Below, in pieces: positions 6,237 through 10,859 of a DNA stretch of 10,859 nt; position 1 is the stretch's first letter, and the number at the start of each line of letters is the position of its first letter. The translations under genes were made by a program, and so were the position numbers. The stretch comes from UBA3263 sp964508865. GTDB taxonomy: Bacteria > Bacteroidota > Bacteroidia > Bacteroidales > Muribaculaceae. The stretch spans positions 1 through 10,859 of the forward strand of contig CAZDVP010000057.1 of assembly GCA_964508865.1 (NCBI GenBank). The letters run 5' to 3'. Below the pieces are notes generated by a model, which was not told the origin of the DNA, ran no database searches, and saw nothing but the letters and a program-made list of their open reading frames with translations.

Positions 6237-7394
6237 CTAACGCAGCGGCAGCGCCGACAGCAGCCGGCAGTAGGTCAGCTTAACCGACATGTACTCCAAA
6301 CGGGCTGAAAGATAAAAATTCAGCTCGTTGAAGTATTCTATATAGCTCATTGCACCGCCGTTGAGCGCACGCTGCAGCAGCGAGGGGTAGTCCTTGCCAA
6401 AAGCGCGGTCGTAGTCAGCCAGCAGGCGGGCGGCACTGGCGGCAGCTTCATAGTCCGACGTGATTTCGGCGCGACGCGTTGCGCGGGCGCCTTCGGCCTG
6501 CATGCGCATGGCGGCAGCCTCCAGGCGGGCGGCCTCGGCGCGCTTTGAGGCGCCATATTCAGGCAAACGCAGGCCAACGGAAAAGCCATTGTAGAACACC
6601 GGGCCCTCCTTTTCCATAACATAGCCCAGGCTGAAGCCGGGGGCAAGCCCCAGGCGCTCGGCGCGCGCGTCGAGGTCGCGCGCATCGGCGCCGGCAGCGA
6701 GCGCTTCGCTCTCCAAATCGGCCGCCGCCAGATAGTCGGCCAGCGGGCGCAACTCCTCAACTCCATAGTCGCTGAGGTCGGCAATTCCGGCAGGTAGCTC
6801 GCCGCCGTTGAGCGCGGCAATCGCAGCCAAAGTTGCCGTGCGCAGGTCGGTGGCATCGGTGAGCTGCTGCTTCATGGCAACCTCCTCAAGGCGGAGTTTG
6901 CGGTGGTCGAGCTCGGTGCTCTCGCCCTTTTCGAGCATCAGGTGCATGGCGCTATGGAGCGAGTCGAGGTTGGCCACGATCATGTCGAGCATGGCAACTC
7001 GCTGATTCGCGCAAACCAGCTCGCAGAGCAGCGAGCGAGCCTTCAATTCCAAATCTCGCGCATCGGCCGCGGCGCGAGCATCGAGCGCCCGGCGCGTAGC
7101 CGAAGTTGCGCGACGGCGAGCACCGTAAACCCCGGGCCAGTCAAAAGCCTGGGTCACTTCAAACTCCAGTTTCGTAACTTCGCCGGCAACCGATGGCCAC
7201 TTATAGGCCAGGCCCACTTCCGTGGCCTCGAGCCTGTTGTCGGCAACGCGGCTGATGATTTCGGCCGTAGCAGCCGCGCGCGACGCACGCAACTCGGGGT
7301 TATTGGCAACTATTTCAGCAACATAGCCGTCGACCGGGCTCTGAGCCGCGGCCCAGACCGGCATAAATATCAGAATGAGCGACTTGAATTTCAT
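6237..7394 (-). CDS. TolC-family outer-membrane efflux protein (CusC/CzcC-like)
   Basis: The protein is 385 residues from the ATG at 7394 and begins with a Sec signal peptide (MKFKSLILIFMPVWAAAQ). Long alpha-helical stretches rich in Ala, Leu, Glu and Arg follow in two similar halves (about 25-190 and 205-375), as in TolC/CusC/CzcC trimers that form a channel through the outer membrane and periplasm. Examples are YVAEIVANNPELRASRAAA near the N-terminus and FSLGYVMEKEGPVFYNGFSVGLRLPEYGASKRAEA in the second half. The frame stays open upstream to an ATG at 7463, but that start would overlap the RND gene and bury the signal peptide behind 23 residues; a promoter lies between the two starts, so 7394 is preferred. 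It is the third gene of the efflux set, 22 bases after the permease stop, and should dock with the adaptor and permease encoded upstream. No lipobox is seen. Confidence 0.88.
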   Translation of the reverse strand: MKFKSLILIFMPVWAAAQSPVDGYVAEIVANNPELRASRAAATAEIISRVADNRLEATEVGLAYKWPSVAGEVTKLEFEVTQAFDWPGVYGARRRATSATRRALDARAAADARDLELKARSLLCELVCANQRVAMLDMIVANLDSLHSAMHLMLEKGESTELDHRKLRLEEVAMKQQLTDATDLRTATLAAIAALNGGELPAGIADLSDYGVEELRPLADYLAAADLESEALAAGADARDLDARAERLGLAPGFSLGYVMEKEGPVFYNGFSVGLRLPEYGASKRAEAARLEAAAMRMQAEGARATRRAEITSDYEAAASAARLLADYDRAFGKDYPSLLQRALNGGAMSYIEYFNELNFYLSARLEYMSVKLTYCRLLSALPLR

Positions 7395-7399
7395 GGCTG

Positions 7400-7430
7400 C
7401 AAAGTTACGAAAGGTTTCAGTTCCTTTCAA
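7400..7430 (-). promoter_or_regulatory. internal promoter of the TolC-family gene
   Basis: On the minus strand, ATTG (TTG at 7430-7428) is followed after 20 bases by TAACTTTG (7407-7400). The element overlaps the last codons of the RND permease gene and the 22-base gap after it. The -7 element ends five bases before the ATG at 7394, so any transcript would be leaderless or have only one to three leader bases. The sequence match is clear; activity is inferred. Confidence 0.65.
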
Positions 7431-10400
7431 TACCCTTTCGGGAGTATATTTTGGTGTAAACAATCGGAATTACGTAGATATTGAGCACTGTCGAACTCAG
7501 CAAACCGCCCAGAATAACTATGGCCATGGGCGACTGAATCTCATTGCCCGGCGCCGAGCCGTTGACCGCCAGCGGCAGCAAGGCCAGCGCCGAAGTCAGC
7601 GCGGTCATCACTATTGGCAGCAGTCGGTCGGCCGACCCGAGGCTTACTCGGCGGGCAACGTCGAGGCCCTCGGCGGCCAGAGCGTTATAGCGGCTCATCA
7701 GCAGCATGCCGTTGCGGGTCGAAATGCCCATGAGCGAAATGAAACCGATGATTGCGGGAATATTCACTTCGCCGCCGGTCAGCGCAAGGATGAACACCCC
7801 GCCGATGAGCGCCAGCGGCATGTTCAGCAGAATCATCAGCGCCTGGGCGCGGGAGCGGAACTCGCCGTAGAGCAGCAGGGCAATCAGCAGAATGGCGCCC
7901 AGAGTGGCCAGCGCCAGGGTGCGCGTCGCAGCCGCCGAGTTCTCGAACTGTCCGCCATATTGCAGATAGTAGCCCTCGGGCAGCTTAACGTCGTTGGCAA
8001 CGTTGCGCTTAATCTCCTCGACGGTCGAGAGCAGGTCGCGGTCGGCAACGTTGGCCGAAATGATTATGCGGCGCTTAACGTTCTCGCGGTTAATCGAGTT
8101 GGGTCCGGTCGACGATATGATTTCGGCAATCTGCTCGAGCGGCACGGTGCCTTTTTCGGTGGCTATTGGCAGCGAGCGCAGGGCCTCGATTGAACCGCGC
8201 GCCGTCGGGTCGAGCACAACGGTCAGGTCGTAGGGGAAGTCGCCGTCGTAGACGCGGCTAACCCTCCGTCCGCCGATTGCGGCGTCGACATAGTTGCGGA
8301 AGTCGGCAACCGACAGGCCCAATCTCGACAGCTCGGCGCGACGCGGCCGCAGCAGCAGCTCGGGGCGCTCAACCTGCTGCTCAACGTTGAGGTCAACAAC
8401 TCCGCTGACCTCCGAGGCCGCGGCCTTGATCTGCTGCGCCAGGCGGTAGAGCGTAGGCAGGTCGGGGCCAAACAGTTTAATGGCAATCTGGCTCTGCGCG
8501 CCGGAGAGCATCGCGTCGATGCGGTGGGAAATCGGCTGGCCGATTTCAACGTTCACACCCGGCAGCTCGCCTAACCTATGGCGCAACTCGGCCTCCAGTT
8601 CCGAACGCGAGCGCTTGTCGAGGCGGTAGGGCACCTCCAGTTCCGAAACATTCACGTTGAGCGAATGCTCGTCGAGCTCGGCGCGGCCGGTTTTGCGGGC
8701 CACGGTGATTACCTCGGGGCTCTCCATGATGATTTGCTCAACGCGGCGGCCAACCTTGTCGCTCTCCTCGAGCGATACGCCCGGCAGCGTTGCAACGTTG
8801 ATGGTAAACGAGCCTTCGTTGAACTTCGGCAGGAAGCCGCCGCCCAGGGTCATGAACAGCGCAACGGCGCCGGCAAAGAGCAGGCCGGTGGCGCCTAAAA
8901 TCAGCTTCGGCCGGCGCAGGGCCGACTCCAGCGAGCGCGAATAAACCTTGCGCAGCCAGGCGGCCGTTGGCGGTTCCTTGGCCTCCTTTTTGCCCGAAGG
9001 CAGATAGGAGCAGAGCACCGGAGTGAGCGTCAGCGCAACTATGGTGCTGGCCACCAGCGCAACTATAAAGGCCACGCCCAGCGGAATGAGCATGCGGCCC
9101 TCGATTCCGCTGAGGAAAAACAGCGGCAAGAACGATGCGATGATAACTAAGGTTGAGTTGAAAATCGGGGTGCGGACCTCGGCCGACGCATCGAACACCA
9201 CCTGCTTTACGGGTCGCCGCTGCTCGGGGGGCAGCGCGCGGTTCTGACGCAAACGGTGGTAAACGTTTTCAACGTCAACAATGGCGTCGTCGACCAGCGA
9301 GCCGATGGCAATGGCTATGCCGCCCAGGCTCATGGTGTTGATGGTGAACCCTAAAAGATGCAGAATCAGCAGCGTAACGAATATGCTCATCGGCAGCGCC
9401 ACGAGCGAAACCAGAGTGGTTCGCAGGTTCATCAGGAAGAAGAACAGCACTATGGCCACGAACAGACCGCCCTCGAGCAGCGCGCGCTGCAGGTTGGAAA
9501 TCGAGGTTGAAATGAAGTCGGCCTGCCGGAAAATGTTGGTGTGCAGTTCAACTCCGGCGGGCAGCGAGGCCTTTAGGTCGGCCAGCTCGGCATCGACGCG
9601 TTCGGTCAGGCCTATGGTGCCGGTTGCGGGCTGCTTGGTAACGGTTATGATAACCGCCGGTTCGCCCTCGACCGAGGCCGCACCGATGCGCGGCCGGGCG
9701 GCGCCGTTGCGAATCGTGGCCACATGGCCCAAGGTGAGCCCGCGCCCGATCGGGGCGGCGGCCACTGCGGCGGAATCGGTTGTGTTGATGTCGGCGCGCA
9801 CCAGATATTCATTGCCGAAATCGGTCAGAACGCCGCCCGAAGCATTATCGTTCAGCCCCTCGGTGGCCTCAAGGACTTCGTTGAGCGTAACTCCGTAGGC
9901 CTTCATGCGTGCGGGGTCGAGAAGCACCTGAAGCTGACGCTCCTCGCCGCCGATAACCGACACCGACGAAACGCCGGCAAGCGAAAGCAGGCGCGGGCGG
10001 ATAACCTTGTCGGCTATGGTTCGCAACTCCATGAGGCTCACCGAGTCGCCGGGAGCCGACAGGCCTATAATCATCATTTCGCCCAAAATCGACGCCTGCG
10101 GGCCCAAAACCGGAGCATTCACGCCGGCGGGCATGTCGGCGGCAACGGCGGCCAGACGTTCGCTGACCATTTGGCGCGCCAGGTAAACGTCGGTATCCCA
10201 GTCGAATTCAACCCAAACAACCGAAAAACCGGGCGACGAAGTGGAGCGCACGCGGCGGATGCCCGTAGCGCCATTGACCGCAGCCTCAATCGGGTAGCTG
10301 ACCTCGCGCTCAACCTCTTCAGGAGCCAGCCCGGGGGCCTCGGTCATAACGACCACTGTCGGCGCCGTCAGGTCGGGGAAAATATCGACTTCGGTGCGCG

Positions 10401-10494
10401 TCAGCGACCATATGCCCGCCATCATTATCAACGCGCTGAGAGCGAGCACTACAATGCGGTTGGCCAGCGCGGAATGGATAATTCGGTTCAGCAT
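7417..10494 (-). CDS. CusA/CzcA-family RND efflux permease, inner membrane
   Basis: The 1025-residue protein is full length for the heavy-metal RND class. It has an N-terminal membrane helix (about 10-30), a large periplasmic porter domain (about 35-335), a membrane block (about 340-500), a linker, a second N-helix (about 530-552), a second porter domain (about 555-855) and a last membrane block (about 858-1018). The fourth helix carries the proton-relay acids: MSLGGIAIAIGSLVDDAIVD (388-407), with Asp402, Asp403, Asp407 and Glu409. Its context resembles CusA more than CzcA (which has DFG). The pump uses proton motive force to expel substrate via the adaptor and the outer-membrane channel. CusA's copper/silver site uses three methionines in the second porter domain; residues 560-830 here contain only two (Met590, Met662), so the substrate is uncertain. 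The start overlaps the adaptor stop by one base (TGATG). Multidrug RND pumps are less likely given the sequence type. Confidence 0.92.
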   Translation of the reverse strand: MLNRIIHSALANRIVVLALSALIMMAGIWSLTRTEVDIFPDLTAPTVVVMTEAPGLAPEEVEREVSYPIEAAVNGATGIRRVRSTSSPGFSVVWVEFDWDTDVYLARQMVSERLAAVAADMPAGVNAPVLGPQASILGEMMIIGLSAPGDSVSLMELRTIADKVIRPRLLSLAGVSSVSVIGGEERQLQVLLDPARMKAYGVTLNEVLEATEGLNDNASGGVLTDFGNEYLVRADINTTDSAAVAAAPIGRGLTLGHVATIRNGAARPRIGAASVEGEPAVIITVTKQPATGTIGLTERVDAELADLKASLPAGVELHTNIFRQADFISTSISNLQRALLEGGLFVAIVLFFFLMNLRTTLVSLVALPMSIFVTLLILHLLGFTINTMSLGGIAIAIGSLVDDAIVDVENVYHRLRQNRALPPEQRRPVKQVVFDASAEVRTPIFNSTLVIIASFLPLFFLSGIEGRMLIPLGVAFIVALVASTIVALTLTPVLCSYLPSGKKEAKEPPTAAWLRKVYSRSLESALRRPKLILGATGLLFAGAVALFMTLGGGFLPKFNEGSFTINVATLPGVSLEESDKVGRRVEQIIMESPEVITVARKTGRAELDEHSLNVNVSELEVPYRLDKRSRSELEAELRHRLGELPGVNVEIGQPISHRIDAMLSGAQSQIAIKLFGPDLPTLYRLAQQIKAAASEVSGVVDLNVEQQVERPELLLRPRRAELSRLGLSVADFRNYVDAAIGGRRVSRVYDGDFPYDLTVVLDPTARGSIEALRSLPIATEKGTVPLEQIAEIISSTGPNSINRENVKRRIIISANVADRDLLSTVEEIKRNVANDVKLPEGYYLQYGGQFENSAAATRTLALATLGAILLIALLLYGEFRSRAQALMILLNMPLALIGGVFILALTGGEVNIPAIIGFISLMGISTRNGMLLMSRYNALAAEGLDVARRVSLGSADRLLPIVMTALTSALALLPLAVNGSAPGNEIQSPMAIVILGGLLSSTVLNIYVIPIVYTKIYSRKGIERN

Positions 10495-10859
10495 CAGTGG
10501 TTATGTGAGTGTCCTTCGGGAATTGCACCGGAGCTTTCGGCCAGGCGCACTGTGATTGCGCCGGCGGTGACAACGGCCTGACCCGGCTTGAGGCCGGAGG
10601 TGATTTCAACGCGGCGGCCGTCGGAGGCTCCGAGCGTAACGGCGTGCTTCTCATAATGGCCGGGCGAATGTTGGGTGAACAGAAAGTATTCGCCCTGCTG
10701 CTCGACTATGGCGCCCAACGGAACCGAAAGCACATCGGGGCGCGGCGCTCCGAGCAGATAAACTTCGCCGCCGCTTCCGGGGGCAATGAGCTCGTCGCCA
10801 TTGAAGGTGAAGTAAACGCAGCCGTAGCCGTTTTCGGCCGAAACGCCGGTTTTGCGGCC
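10494..10859 (-). CDS. periplasmic adaptor of RND efflux pump (CusB/CzcB-like), 3' part only
   Basis: An open frame without stops runs from the window's right edge to a TGA at 10494-10496 (121 residues seen; the start lies outside). The visible part begins GRKTGVSAENGYGCVYF and includes the membrane-proximal end typical of membrane-fusion proteins: VLSVPLGAIVEQQGEYFLF, then HYEKHAVTLGASDGRRVEI and GLKPGQAVVTAGAITVRL. The protein bridges permease and TolC-family channel in the periplasm. It ends in a His-rich tail (EGHSHNH), common in metal-efflux adaptors and possibly metal-binding. The stop overlaps the permease start (TGATG), so the two are translationally coupled. A GTG at 10731-10733 lies in frame, but the conserved coding context continues upstream, so it is not the true start. 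Confidence 0.85.
   Translation of the reverse strand, partial: GRKTGVSAENGYGCVYFTFNGDELIAPGSGGEVYLLGAPRPDVLSVPLGAIVEQQGEYFLFTQHSPGHYEKHAVTLGASDGRRVEITSGLKPGQAVVTAGAITVRLAESSGAIPEGHSHNH

Noticed and set aside
7395..7463. Upstream ATG at 7463 as the start of the TolC-family gene
   Set aside because: It would overlap the permease gene, place 23 residues ahead of a good signal peptide, and lie upstream of the promoter element at 7400-7430.
7375..8193. 272-residue plus-strand open frame opposite the permease 3' end
   Set aside because: Its translation is Gln/Arg/Asn-rich low-complexity of the antisense kind, and it spans the boundary of two real minus-strand genes.
1720..9355. Leucine TTA codons that mostly precede a G, often as TTA-GGC (for example near 1721, 3871, 8572, 8896)
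   Set aside because: The number is small, and CTG-GGC also occurs in the same genes, so no avoidance rule can be supported.
9724..10581. 285-residue plus-strand open frame opposite the RND permease and adaptor
   Set aside because: Long antisense frames are expected in GC-rich coding DNA; it lies wholly opposite well-conserved permease sequence and has no start signals.
10731..10733. GTG as the start of the adaptor gene
   Set aside because: The frame stays open to the window edge with adaptor-like sequence upstream, so the gene is cut by the window rather than starting here.

Overview
The window looks like a chromosomal segment from a GC-rich (by eye roughly 57-60% GC) member of the Bacteroidales, probably a gut or oral commensal. 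The evidence is the repeated TAACTTTG promoter element with an upstream TTG/TTTG (the Bacteroidetes -7/-33 pattern), the absence of obvious Shine-Dalgarno sequences, and the gene families present: a BtuG-type surface lipoprotein, a DUF3078-type outer-membrane protein, a clostripain-family lipoprotein and a CusA/CzcA-type RND pump. The genus cannot be fixed from this sequence; Alistipes-like or Muribaculaceae-like genomes would fit the base composition.

Layout. (1) 1-1467, plus strand: a Bacteroidetes-type promoter, a cobalamin (B12) riboswitch with a clean P1 helix, a terminator-like hairpin in the long leader, and one gene, btuG, encoding a surface lipoprotein beta-propeller that captures B12. 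(2) 1469-4783, minus strand: a four-gene operon in the order clostripain-like (C11) lipoprotein, MscS-family channel, ribonuclease Z (rnz), tRNA adenosine deaminase (tadA). All three junctions are 4-base ATGA overlaps. (3) 4784-4923: a divergent promoter region serving that operon and the next gene. (4) 4924-6228, plus: a secreted DUF3078-type outer-membrane beta-barrel protein. (5) 6237-10859, minus: a tripartite RND efflux system read as periplasmic adaptor (3' part only, runs off the window), inner-membrane RND permease of the CusA/CzcA family, and a TolC-family outer-membrane protein with its own promoter.

How they work together. The riboswitch represses btuG when cobalamin is plentiful, so btuG serves B12 scavenging with a BtuB transporter that must lie elsewhere. 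The efflux genes form one trans-envelope pump; a His-rich adaptor tail and family membership suggest metal ions, but the permease lacks enough methionines for a CusA-type copper/silver triad. rnz and tadA both act on tRNA (3'-end maturation; wobble inosine), while the two genes ahead of them are envelope proteins; the coupling is physical and its biological reason is unclear.

Two convergent gene pairs nearly touch (1 and 8 bases between stop codons). I saw no tRNA, rRNA, CRISPR array, insertion sequence, phage gene or defence system. The most interesting signals are regulatory: a complete riboswitch-to-terminator leader, promoters placed so close to start codons that two transcripts should be leaderless or nearly so, and a marked shortage of GATC.
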